DNA of 64,000 bases from Luidia sarsii (Eukaryota; Echinodermata; Asteroidea; Paxillosida; Luidiidae), in NCBI GenBank assembly GCA_949987565.1, contig OX465102.1, positions 8,482,512 to 8,546,511 on the forward strand, read 5' to 3'. Below are positions 1-10,400 of the stretch, in pieces. The notes beneath the pieces were generated by a model. That model saw only the letters and a program-made list of their open reading frames with translations, was not told the origin of the DNA and searched no databases. Each line of letters begins with the position of its first letter. Positions within the stretch are counted from its first letter, which is position 1. The translations under genes were made by a program, and so were the position numbers.

Positions 1-1
1 G

Positions 2-1330
2 AAGCTCCGTTCTTTCTTTCGTTTTATTTCTAACTTTGCCCAACTAGCTCGTCCATTGCATGCCTTACTTGGAGTCTGCCAGAGTCATGATTCAAAGTTC
101 TTTCGTGGCAGATGGACCCCAGAGTGTCAACAAGCCTTTGATTCTTTGAAATTTAGATTCATAACAACCCCTATCCTTGCATTCGCTGACTTTTCACAAA
201 ATTTCATCCTTGACATGGATTCCAGCCAATCCGATCTTGGTGCTGTCCTATCCCAAAATCAAGACGGTACTGAAAGAGTTATTGCATATGCCAGCCGTAC
301 ACTTCGGGATAGTGAAAAGAAGATGGAAAAGTAAAGCTCTAGGAAGTTGGAGCTGCTTGGTCTCAAATGGGCGATAACGGATAAATTTAAAGACTATCTG
401 TTTGGTTCACAATTTCTTGTCCGAACTGACAATAATCCATTGACTCACTTAAAGAATGCGAAGTTGAGCGCTGTTGAACAGAGATGGATTGGTGAACTTG
501 CATCATTTGATTTTCAGATTGTCTACCGACCAGGTCGTGTTAATGCAAATGCTGATGCACTTTCTCGTCAGCATGACTGGATGAACCTGCATGTACTGTG
601 TCTGAAGTCTCAGCACATAACCTTACCTGCCCTATTCCACCCTTGATCCCTACCGACCTACATTCCAAGGCTAACAAATCAGCTTCAGATTTAGGTTCAA
701 ATAAAATACAGACAAACATATTTCTCAAATATCATTAAACAGGGGACATACCATCGAGACGACAACGCAGAAAGGAATCCAGAGGGTTGCAAACCATGCT
801 GTGAACGCTTTTATCGCACCATGCATGATCTCCGTACACTTTCGGTCCAGCAGAAGCGTTGTTGGTCCAGGTTTCTTCCTGAATTGATATACGCTTATAA
901 CTCCACACCTCATTCGTCCACGGGCCTTTTCCACGTTCTACATTATGTTTGGACGAGAACCTTGTCTACCAGTAGATGCTTTATTGGATAGGAAAGAGAG
1001 AGATGCAGCTATACAGAAGGATTGGGTTTCCTTGCATCAGGAGAGACTACATGAGCAAAAATCAGCGGGAGCGTAAGAAAAATAAGGATATATATGACCG
1101 GAAAGTAAATCCCAACTCATTTAAAATTGGAGATCATGTGTTCCGTCGAAATCATGTTTGAGGTCTAAATAAGATCCAAGACAATTATCTCCCTCAAATC
1201 TACGTGATTATTGCTCAGCCAGATCCCAATAATCTAGTCTATACCATAGAATTAGCCGAAGAAGGTGGAGATAAGAGAACAATGAATTATGTCGAATTGA
1301 AACTTGTCCCCACCGGTTGTCTACAAACGC
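2..1330 (+). pseudogene. Ty3/gypsy pol fragment (RT tail, RNase H, end of integrase)
   Basis: The window opens inside a reverse transcriptase: the frame from base 2 reads the RT C-terminal helix region ending ARPLHALL, followed by RNase H. RNase H acidic positions appear in LDMDSSQSDLGAVL and later in LVRTDNNPLTHL, and the domain closes with NANADALSRQ. Around 334-347 the frame shifts, so RNase H is split in two. From about 740 the sequence resumes in other frames as the end of an integrase ([16 protein letters not shown], then VNPNSFKIGDHVFRR). The integrase zinc finger and first catalytic aspartates are missing between about 650 and 740. Together these show an internally deleted, frameshifted LTR retrotransposon pol that entered the genome as a plus-strand copy. 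The gypsy assignment is firm; the lineage within Ty3/gypsy is not determined. Confidence 0.88.
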
Positions 1331-1699
1331 CAGTCTCAAAACCTACCGGCACTGGTTAACAGTTTTTTTGTTTCATTTAATATTTTAACCCCGGATGATT
1401 GTGACGAGCCAGACTGCGCGTGCTGCCTGGCACTTATTTTGTACATTTTAAATAGCGCCACCGTGCCTGGGTTAGGGATTCACGGCGATTTGTCGCTTGT
1501 TGAAGTTACGCGCGCTTCACGCGCAAGGAAATTTCAACAATGGTTGCCCTGCATTTTGGGAAAGGCCTGGCGCCCCTATCTGTCCAGTTGTGCCCCTCTC
1601 ATCTCCTTGCCCTTCCCTTTGATCTCACCCTACCAGCTTTACTCTTTGTCCTTTGTTTCTCATCCGTGTCCTATTCACTCTCTTCCCCCTTCCTTCGTG
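1331..1699. other. Non-coding stretch after the gypsy fragment
   Basis: No domain-bearing ORF is visible. It begins where the gypsy pol tail fades out and is pyrimidine-rich towards 1600-1700. It may hold 3' UTR or LTR sequence of the preceding element, but I found no matching second LTR copy. Confidence 0.4.
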
Positions 1700-1714
1700 T
1701 ACATGTATCTGTTG

Positions 1715-1966
1715 TGTCCTGTTACGATGGAAACGTCAGACCCACTAAATTTTATAATGGTATAAGTTTAGTAATGCCACTCAAGGTGCAAGGAGTTAGT
1801 ACTCCTTCTATAGTAGTCTGAAGGGAGCAGGGAAGTCGAGCTAGAAAGTTTCCTGGCGTTCCTTTAGAGATAGGCAGTTGTAGATATTTTTGCGACCTTC
1901 TGGTAGCCCCTATTGCGGATAACTTCATATTAGGCCTAGATTTTTTGAAGGTACAAGATGGCATGA
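1715..1966 (+). pseudogene. Retroelement aspartic protease fragment with foldback-repeat remnant
   Basis: Bases 1773-1966 read in a single frame as a piece of a retropepsin-like domain, with one in-frame TGA near 1818. It contains the hydrophobic strand VPLEIGS and the C-terminal signature FILGLDFLK, equivalent to the LLGxDFL motif that ends gypsy proteases. The catalytic DTG is absent. Directly upstream (about 1718-1760) lies a degenerate copy of the GAAACGTCAG..CCCACTAAATTTTA repeat also found near 22.0, 43.5 and 55.3 kb. The fragment therefore looks like a broken gypsy piece next to a repeat insertion. Its relation to the element at 2-1330 is unclear, since protease lies upstream of RT in an intact element. 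Confidence 0.6.
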
Positions 1967-2235
1967 AAGATCTTGCCGACGATATCGTGATCTTTAAAGC
2001 CTAAGGGAACAAAATTTAAGCAGAAATGAGAAGAAATAGAGATGAGATATGTGGAATAACGGACACAGGAAACGAGATAGGTTTCGATGTCGTGTAGCTC
2101 ACGGTATCGTATAATGTGTACCAACATGTCTGCCTCAACAATGCAAGGTCACAGGGCAAAGGACAGCGCCCTCATGAGACCAAACCAAAACAGTTAGAAA
2201 CACAACATAATTTCCCCCCTCTGAAAAACCCCAGT

Positions 2236-3670
2236 TCACGAACAGTCCTTTAGGTGATGAGGCTCAGTGCGGGTGCGCTGAGATCGGCGTAGTGTAGCTT
2301 GAGCTGTTGCAGGGGTAGTGTCATTTATTGGGAAGCAGAATGGATGATCAGGTGTGTCGTTCTGTAAGTCTGTAGGCGTAAAGGTCGGAATAAGTCGGCG
2401 GGTATTCCATCGGGTGCCATCACTGAGTTGATAGGTGCTGGGACTGAAACGACGCGAGATTTGCTTTGGCTCTGAGAGTGAAGATGCCAGCTTGTAACTG
2501 CGGTTTGGGCGTTTGATTCTGACCCAATCACCGATCTGAAACTGTGGCATCCGAGCACGACGTGTAGGCCTTGGTCATCTGTTGGTGTTTAGCGATTGCA
2601 GATGCTTGGGCGGTTACATTTGCCTCAGGTTTGGCCGGTGGTTTGAGAATGTCCAGTGAGAGGCGAAGGTTGCGACCAATCATAAGCTCTGCCGGCGTCT
2701 TCCCCGTCAGCGAGTGTTGGGTTGAGCGATACGTGCGAAGGATGGTTTGAATGGCCTCATTGAATGTGCGGCCTGCTGCAAGGTTGACCTTCAACCCGTC
2801 TTTGATAACTCGGTTAAAGCGCTCAACGCCACCGTTGCACTGGGGATTGTATCGAGCAGTGAGACGGTGCTCGATACCATGGCTGATGAGGAAGTTGGCG
2901 AATTGGTCAGACACGAATTGTGGACCATTGTCAGTGATGAAGGCTTCTGGTAGGCCCCATTTGGTGATCATTCTCTGAAGAATGTTGATCACTGTGGCAG
3001 AGGTTACTGTACTGGTAGTAACAATCTCGGGCCACTTGGAGTGCAGGTCATGCACCACAACGAGGAAACGGTGGTTGGCTGGGGCTGCTTCAACTGGGCC
3101 AAAGATGTCCAGCTGAAGCTGTTGCCATGGTTTCTGTGGCCATAGGATGGGCTGCAGTGGAGCTGGTCGGATGGTAGTGGCCTTTTCGCTCAAGTGGCAG
3201 GCGTCGCAAGTGGAAACAAACTGTTCTATGAGACTGTCAATTCCAGGCCACCATACTGCATCGCGACATCGTTGCTTCATACGGACAATGCCTGGATGTC
3301 CGTTGTGTGCGAGTGACAGAACACGTTGCTGCAGGCAGTTAGGGATTACTGTTCTATCCCCACGAGCTAGGCAACAATCGTTCCACACTGAGAGTTCATC
3401 CCGAAGTCTGTGGAAGGGCTTGAGTTCTTCCGTGAGTTGTTTTGGCCATGCTGTCTGTAAGCAGTGGCATACCTGTTGCAGCGTCACGTCGTCTTGTGAT
3501 GTGGCTCGGAGTTCCTCACGAGACACAAGGTTGCCGAGGGAACCGGTGATGAGCGACATGACATACGAGTCATCGTCAGTGTACAGATCAGCGTTACAGT
3601 CTGAAGCAGGTGTCAGGCGGCTGAGCATGTCGGCAACATGGTTACGGTTGCCAGCAATGTACTGAACCAA
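2236..3670 (-). pseudogene. Ty3/gypsy A: RNase H end and integrase
   Basis: This is the 3' half of pol of a minus-strand gypsy element. The 380-residue frame starts with the RNase H terminus (VQYIAGNRNHVADMLSRL). The integrase follows: zinc-binding H122, H125, C155 and C158, then the catalytic D188 (LDIFGP), D247 (TDNGPQF) and E283 (GGVERFN), a DX35E spacing as in the family. A second frame (2236-2550) carries the C-terminal SH3-like region (FQIGDWVRIKRPNRSYKL) and overlaps slightly out of frame, so one frameshift near 2540 separates them. Integrase would insert the cDNA copy into chromatin. Upstream pol parts lie at 3675-4002 and 6386-7215 beyond a PLE insertion. A purine-rich tract with a G run lies just past the end (about 2210-2225) and could be the polypurine tract. 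No LTR pair was found. Confidence 0.88.
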
Positions 3671-3674
3671 GAAG

Positions 3675-4002
3675 TTATACTGGTGAAGACGGTCTGACCA
3701 GCGGCTGATGCGAAGTGGACGGTGTGCAGACCCAGTCGTTGCGAGGAGCGTGGTCAGCGTCAGTGTTCACATGCGTAGATGCATGCCAGGGCTTCGCGTT
3801 CTCCTGCGTGCGAGAAGCGAAGGCTACAGGGCGTTCTGTGCCATTGACCAGTTGCAATAGCACAGCCCCAATAGCAGTGTCAGATGCGTCAGTGGTGACG
3901 TATGTCGTGGCGGCAGGATCGAACTTTGCGAGAACTGGCGGAAAAGTGATTTTTGTGATAATGATGGTGTTATCCCATTCAGTGACACCGCCTCTCTGTT
4001 GA
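3675..4002 (-). pseudogene. Ty3/gypsy A: RNase H N-terminal part
   Basis: The frame reads the start of the gypsy RNase H domain: PPVLAKFDPAATTYVTTDAS with the first catalytic Asp, then GAVLLQLVNGTERPVAFASR. Downstream it degenerates before reaching the RNase H end at about 3670, so part of the domain is lost or shifted. On its 5' side gypsy homology stops at about 3985, where the PLE-containing insertion begins. The matching upstream half (RT) resumes at about 6386, showing one element split in two. Confidence 0.8.
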
Positions 4003-4326
4003 CCTGTGAAACGGAAAATGTAAAACATTTTAGGACCACATGCCGTGTTCTTTGCTATATTCCAGGGGGTAGTCAATTTAACCATAAAGCAAGAACCTTG
4101 CTCTATGCGTCGACTGGGTTGGGCTAATATAGCAGGCCATAAGTCTAAGATCGGAAGGTGCTCTAATGGAAGGAGACTAGGAACGCTTCGCAGCTCCCAT
4201 GGTGTCGCAATAACATGTTTTCATGCCATCTGGGCAATAATCAGTTGCGGTGGTGATCTTGGCAGATCAGTATGTCTCATGGTAGGGGTGCCAAGTAGGG
4301 GTAGGTTTGAGTGACCGGGTTGGTTG
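4003..4326. other. Insertion junction sequence, no gene
   Basis: This stretch lies between the PLE stop codon and the gypsy RNase H. I see no coding signal. It should be the 3' UTR of the PLE plus any foreign sequence carried with it. No clear target-site duplication against the 6.36-6.39 kb side was found. Confidence 0.4.
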
Positions 4327-6260
4327 TTATTGGGTGATTTGTTCCTCGAGTAAGGAGAGCAGAGTGTTCAGGGTTTCATCTGGTTCCTCAACGAAACCAG
4401 AATCTTCTGGGACGGGGTTTCTCTTGGGCTTGGGAAGTTTTGCCCGTACGATCATTTCCCGTATGTTTTGGGCTTTTTTGTAAGCAATGAGGGGTGGTTT
4501 GGGGAAGATATCCCTGGGTTGTTCATTGCTTTGGATGAGGTGCCAATTCCTGTTGACTGCTCGTCTCAAATCACAGTGGTTAATTGCTAAACACCAGGGG
4601 TTTGTGAACCAAGTTGGATCGGTTGGCGGGAGATACTTTCCTTGTTGCAAGGTCGATCTCGGGTTTCGAGTAGCCTCTTTGGAGAAGTTTTTGTGAGAGG
4701 TTTTTGACCGTTTCTTCGAAATCTTCAGTATTGTTTGTATTCCTTGCATATCGGAGACATTCTCCGTAGATGAATGCGTTGAATACATGGGGTGGGTGGG
4801 GAAGACATTCGATGTTAGGTATTGGTATGTTCCGTGGGTTTTCGGTAGACTTTGGTGTCTAGTATACCCGTTGAGTGGAAACGATTACCTTTGAAAATGG
4901 TGAGGTCAAGGTAGTTAATGGAGGTGGTTGAGGCTTCGTAGGTAAATTTTAGATTGCCGTCGTAGATGACGTCGTATCGCCACCAGGTTAGGATGTGTTT
5001 CGCTTTTTCCAAGGATTTTCTTTTCGAAATCGTGCAGGGTGATATCACACATTTCGGGGCTCGCTGTGGAGCCCATGGCACAACCGATTTGCTGGAGAAA
5101 GAATTTTTCCCAAATTGGGAACAATTTCTTCCAAGGATTAATTCCAGTAGTTCTCGGATGTAGTTGTTGGGTGGTTTTGTGATACCATAAGTGTGACTGG
5201 TTAGGTCGAGGGCTCTGCATACACATTGAATCGCTTCTTCTTGGTGGATGTTTGTGTACATGGAAACTACATCAATACTAGTAATCAGAACATTGGATGA
5301 AAAGGTTTTCTCTTCTAGTTTCCGCAGGATGTCTGCTGTATCGCGGACATAGGTTGGTTGTGCGGTAACTATAGGTAAGAGGAAGTAGTCAATGTATTCT
5401 GAGATTTTGGCCGTTGGACTTGAGCATCCACTGATAATTGGTCGCCCGCCGAAGGGTTGCCCAGTTGGGGGCTGTTTGTGTATCGTCGGCAGAAAATACA
5501 TTGTGGGGCAATCGCAGTGGTATCTGAGTGGGTCAGGTAGGCCAGGGTATGGTGGTTGATGTAGTTTTGGTTGTACATTTTAGTCAGGGTGTAATGGACC
5601 ATACTGATGGTCGCGGGGGTTATGTCCTGACTTAGTTCCAAGTAGTGTTTGGATTCGAGGTGTTTAAATCCGTCAGAACGGTAGTCAGATTGGTTGAGTA
5701 TACAGATTCCTCTACCCTTGTCATACGGTTTGATGACGATTTCGGGGTTGTTTTTGAGGTTGCGGAGTGTGGTGGTTTCTAACCTTGTCATATTCCTCTT
5801 TTGATTTCTCAGACGGATATGGGCTAGTTCGGCTTTTGTGACTTCCAAAAAGTTGTTGAGCGTATTGCTCTAAAAGAGGTTTTTGGATGCCAGGTAGAGG
5901 GTGGTTTGAACGGTTGGTTCAGGGGTGGTTTGTGATGCATAATGTATGCGGTTCACTTTCGTTTTTCGAAGGTGGTAATCGCACTCAGTAGAGTAGATGT
6001 TGTTGGTTAAGATGGAGTTGGAACATAACGTAGGCCTTTTCCTAATGCAATTTTCTCAACTGGAAAAGGGTTACATTGGATAGATTGGTTATGAATTGTT
6101 CGCTGTTCTCCGCTAAACTAGTCATTAGACTTGTAGGTTGGGTGCTCAGGTTAGAGCTGTGGCGGGAGAAGGTTTTGCCCTTGGTGGAGTTCCGCGGTGA
6201 TTGTTTGCTCGATTTGTGGAATTTTTGTTTTGCCATGATTGGTGGGTTTATAACAAAAAA
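4327..6260 (-). pseudogene. Penelope-like element reverse transcriptase without a GIY-YIG domain
   Basis: Several minus-strand frames together give a PLE reverse transcriptase. The N-terminal region (6042-6236) ends NLSNVTLFQLRKLH. The next part (5369-5848) has NPEIVIKPYDKGRGICIL. The 4815-5501 frame begins YFLPTIHK and holds RPIISGCSSPT and the motif-A region ITSIDVVSMYTNI. A GCAMGS block sits in an overlapping frame. The thumb region (4327-4788) contains RRAVNRNWHLIQ, FPKPPLIAYKKAQNIR and VRAKLP. Between WWRY and KFTYEAS the segment that should hold the YxDD catalytic pair is deleted, and at least three frameshifts are present, so it is dead. After VRAKLP the protein ends within about 35 residues, with neither the CxxC linker nor a GIY-YIG endonuclease. 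The element sits inside gypsy A. PLE assignment is strong; whether the missing endonuclease is ancestral or a truncation is open. Confidence 0.85.
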
Positions 6261-6340
6261 AATCCCTTATTTTGGGAGGATATATTGCAAACGGGGGTTG
6301 GCTTCGACGACTGTTACTATGCCTCTCTTTGGCATGTGGT

Positions 6341-6356
6341 GGTCCTGAAAAGGACC
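6341..6356 (-). ncRNA. Histone-mRNA-type 3' stem-loop
   Basis: Read on the minus strand, GGTCCTTTTCAGGACC forms a 6-bp stem with a TTTC loop and is followed directly by ACCACA. This matches the metazoan replication-dependent histone 3' processing signal (consensus GGCTCTTTTCAGAGCC-ACCA), with compensatory changes that keep the stem paired. A purine-rich CCAAAGAGAGG follows a few bases further, at the position of the histone downstream element bound by U7 snRNA. No histone coding sequence is recognisable upstream; gypsy RT ends about 30 bp before it. I infer a fragment of a histone gene's 3' flank caught at the gypsy/PLE junction. Confidence 0.5.
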
Positions 6357-6385
6357 GCTTGGTTTTCACGGGCTTGGGGTCCACC

Positions 6386-7215
6386 TCACTCCAAAGGCGC
6401 GTCCTTGCGTAGCAGCTTGCGCAGTGGCTCTGCGATGTCCGCGTAGCATGGGACGAACTTGAGGTAGAAGTTGCAGGAGCCAAGAAACGAAGCAAAATCC
6501 TTGGTGCTGGAGGGAGCCTGTATCTTCAGGATAGTATCCATGTTTGCGAGCGTAGGCTTGACTCCTTCGGCTGAAACTCTGTAGCCGAGGAAATCGATCT
6601 CTTTGCCTGCAAATACACACTTGTCTGCATTAAGTGATAGTGTGCTCGGCAAGTGAGCACAGCATGTCGTCGAGCAGATTGATGGCTCCATCGATTCCTT
6701 TCAGAATACTGGTGACAATCTTTTGGAATGCACTGGGCGCTGAAGAAAGACCATAGGGCATTCTGCGATATTGGAATACCCCGTCATGTGTCACGAATGC
6801 TGTGAGCTGTCTGCAGTCCTCAGCAAGCGGAATCTGCAGGTAACTGCGACGCATATCTAGTTTGGAGAAAACAGTGGCGCCATGAAACTCATTAGACAGT
6901 TCATTGATAGTGGGAAGTGGTACTTGTCAGGAATGACAGACTTATTCACCTCTTTCAAATCGACACAGAGGCGAATTTCCCCACTGCGCCTCCAAGCGAT
7001 GACCAAGTTCGAGATCCAGGGTGAAGAGTCGATGATTCGAGTCGGCGGGGTTCTATGGAAACTTGGTCGCAAACTGCAAAGGGGAGGCGGCGAAGGCGTT
7101 GAGATACTGGTTTGACAATGTCAATGTCCACCATGTACATAGGGGAACCAGCAGGATCAAACACCTTGAAGCCGGGCTTGTCGAACAGATCAACACCCAT
7201 AAGACTTCTGCCTTT
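6386..7215 (-). pseudogene. Ty3/gypsy A: protease tail and reverse transcriptase
   Basis: This is the upstream half of the split gypsy A. Reading leftwards, MGVDLFDKPGFKVFDP matches the end of protease and linker, then RT follows in several frames: EIRLCVDLKEVNKSVIPDKY, the LQIPLAEDC..AFVTHDGVFQYRRMPYGL block, INLLDDML carrying the YxDD-equivalent DD pair, CVFAGKEIDFLGYRVSAEGV, and the thumb end NFYLKFVPCYADIAEPLRKLLRK. Frames change near 6855 and 6690, so RT is frameshifted. Homology stops at about 6385 after DAPLE, where the PLE/histone-flank insertion begins. The 5' end is truncated near 7215, abutting plus-strand LTR-like sequence. Confidence 0.85.
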
Positions 7216-7239
7216 AGCGACGTGAAAGGAGAATTGTTG

Positions 7240-7440
7240 TGTACTTGATTGATGACTACATGTATGTGCGCATGCGCATGCCGCGCCTTGTGTCAGATTG
7301 AGTTTGCAGTCCTGAACAATATATTCATGATGTAGCCACTACCACATCTGCCGTCTCTTTGTACTCTCATTTATGATGTATCCATCAGAATAAATCTAGT
7401 ATCATGTTACAAAGGACATAACATTTTGAGGACGAGGATG
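7240..7440 (+). mobile_element. Possible plus-strand LTR end and leader
   Basis: An AT-rich stretch with AATAAA near 7400 leads to GGACATAACATTTTGAGGACG. An LTR ending ..ACATAACA followed by TTTTGGCGACGAGG is a recurrent arrangement at the LTR/leader boundary of gypsy elements. No partner LTR is visible in the window, so this is at best a solo remnant. Confidence 0.3.
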
Positions 7441-7489
7441 GGATGAAACTCAAGAAGGGAAAATGTGAATTCCTGAAAGAGTCTGTCGT

Positions 7490-10400
7490 GACGTGATCTC
7501 ATGAATATTAATGAGTTCATGAACTTTTCAGATTTTAACATTCAATTAGGCATATTTGGCCAACGGAGCAAGATTTTTTTCATTTTTTCGTTTATATCTA
7601 TTGGGGATGTAGTTTTGAAACACCCTCCATGGCCAAAATGCCATGACGCAATCGTGACGTCATCAAAATGCGTGTTTTAAAAACACATATTTGCCAAAGG
7701 TTAATTTTTTTTTTTTCAAAGAGAACCAGATGCGGAAAAGCGTTATGTTCTGTTAGCCAACAGACATAAATCTCTAGTTAGCTTTTCCGTTCCATACGGA
7801 AAAGCTATTGTTTTTGTCCTGATTTTTTTAGCTTTTCCGTTCCATACGGAAAAGCTATTGTTCTTGTTCTGATTTTTTTTTTTTTCTTCTTCTTCTTCTT
7901 CTTTTTCTGGTCGGAAAAAATCCCATAGACAAAGCACAGGGTTTTTGTGACCGGCACTTTTGCCATTGAACACACTTGGATTTTTTTCAAACTTGGCAAA
8001 TTCATAGAGCCAATGTTGAGCTAGTGCACAGTGGTCTTGAAAATGTCATGACGTCACCACGTGTCACGTGACAGCGCTTTAAAGGGGCAAATTTCAAACT
8101 GCAATAAAAGCAAAAAAGCAATTTCGTTTTGTTCCAAGTTTGCACTATATCTAAGTTGGGAAAAGGTGTATCCGAAAATTGCCCTCATTTGATCGTTACG
8201 TCATCTCATGAATATTAATGAGGTCATAAACTTTTAAGATTTTAACATTCAATTGAGCATATTTTGCCAACGGAGCAAGATTTTTTTCATTTTTTCGATT
8301 ATATCTATTGGGGATGTAGTTTAGAAACACCCTCCGGGAACAAAATGTCATGACGCAATCGTGACGTCATCAAAATGCGTGTTTTTAAAACGCATATTTG
8401 CCAAAGGTCAATCGTCTCGAAATTTGGTGGGCATTTAGCTATTGGGCTAGACATCTTAAATCCTGAGTTTGGAACCAATTGAACATTGTTTTGAATTATT
8501 ATAATTTGTTAAATATCATTTCTTAGTCCCATAGACTTTGTGCACGATACGTTGGTGTGCCTTTTGGGGGTAGGAATGGATGGTACAGGTTAGAAACAGA
8601 GTTGCCACCTTCATGAACTCAATCAAAACGATGCTAAAAGGGGTTTACACCAATAAACAGTAAAACTGTGGTTTTTTTCGTTTGTTTGTGCTTGAGTTGT
8701 CACGTGACCGCCCTTTAAAGGGCCAACCTGGCATGTGCAATCACGCCACGATCTTAGATCCCGCAGGATCAATATTTAGCATATATCTAAGTTGGGCAAC
8801 AGTGTATCCAAATATTGCAATAATTATGATGATGAGGTCATCTCATGAATATTAATGAGGTTATAAAAACACCGATATTAAATCAATGGTTAACTCCCTT
8901 GTTGTGCTGTTGCTAGCGCATATAGCATGTGAGAGGAGTTTCAGGGACCAAGGTTTCATGACCTTCCTCGTGTCATGTGACCCTTTCCTCCGGTCCAGAC
9001 CGGAAGTACTGTAGTAATCATGCATGTGCTACTGGTTTTCAGATTTTCAACTTGGTCTTTCTTCGGAAAAAAAAAGGAAAAGCTACACGTTCTGTTACAA
9101 CAGACGTATGTTTCTAGTTTTTTTTTCTTCTTCTTCTTCTTCTTTTTCTGGTCGGAATTTTCCCATAGACAAAGCACAGGGTTTTTGTGACCGGCACTTT
9201 TGCCATTGAACACACTTGGAATTTTTTTCAAACTTGACAAATGCATAGAACCCTTGCTGAAGTTGTGCACAGTTGTCTTTAAAACTTCATGACGTCACCA
9301 TGTGTCACGTGACAGCGCTTTAAAGGGGCAAATTTCAAATTGCAATAAAAGCAAAAAATTAATTTCGTTTTGTTCCAAGTTTGCACTATATCTAAGTTGG
9401 GAAAAGGTGTATCCAAAAATTGCCCTCATTTGATCGTGACGTCATCTCATGAATATTAATGAGGTCATAAACTTAAGATTTTAACATTCAATTGAGCATA
9501 TTTGGCCAACGGAGCAAGATTTTGTTATTGTTTTTGTTTATATCTATTAGGGATGTAGTCTAGAAACACCCTCTGGGGCCAAAATGCCATGACGCAATCG
9601 TGACGTCATCAAAATGCGTGTTTTTAAAACACATATTTGCCAAAGGTCAATCGTCTCGAAATTTGGTGTGCAGGTAGGTATTGTGCTAGACATCTTAAAT
9701 CCTGAGTTTGGAAGCAATTGACCATTGTTCAGAATTATTATGATTTTTTGAAAAATATAATGAAGTCCCGTACACTTTGTGCACAAAATATGCACGTGCG
9801 TTTTGGGTTAGGAATGGAGGTTACGGGTTCGAAACAGAGTTGCCACCTTCATGAACTCAATCAAAACGATGCTAAAAGGGGTTTACACCAATATACAGTA
9901 AAACTGTGGTTTTTGTCGTTTGTTTGTGCTTGAGTTGTCACGTGACCGCCCTTTAAAGGGCCAACCTGGCATGTGCAATCACGCCACGATCTTAGATCCC
10001 GCAGGATCAATATTTAGCATATATCTAATTTGGGCAACAGTGTATCCAAATATTGCAATAATTATGATGATGAGGTCATCTCATGAATATTAATGAGGTA
10101 ATAAAAAAACGATATTAAATCAATGGTTAACTCCCTTGTTGTGCTGTTGCTAGCGCATATAGCATGTGAGAGGAGTTTCAGGGACCAAGGTTTCATGACC
10201 TTCCTCGTGTCATGTGACCCTTTCCTCCGGTCCAGACCGGAAGTACTGTAGTAGTCATGCATGTGCTACTGGTTTTCAGATTTTCAACTTGGTCTTTCTT
10301 CTGAAAAAAAAAGGAAAAGCTACACGTTCTGTTACAGCAGACGTATGTTTCTAGTTAGCTTTTCCGTCGCGAAGCGAAGCAGAAAAGCTATTGCTTTTGT

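Noticed and set aside
1304..1765. 153-codon plus-strand ORF
   Set aside because: Pyrimidine-rich composition, no domain, overlaps the gypsy tail in a different frame.
7743..8005. Lys-rich minus-strand ORFs over CTT tracts (also 8956-9270 and 11900-12184)
   Set aside because: Microsatellite translation inside the tandem array; frames not conserved between units.
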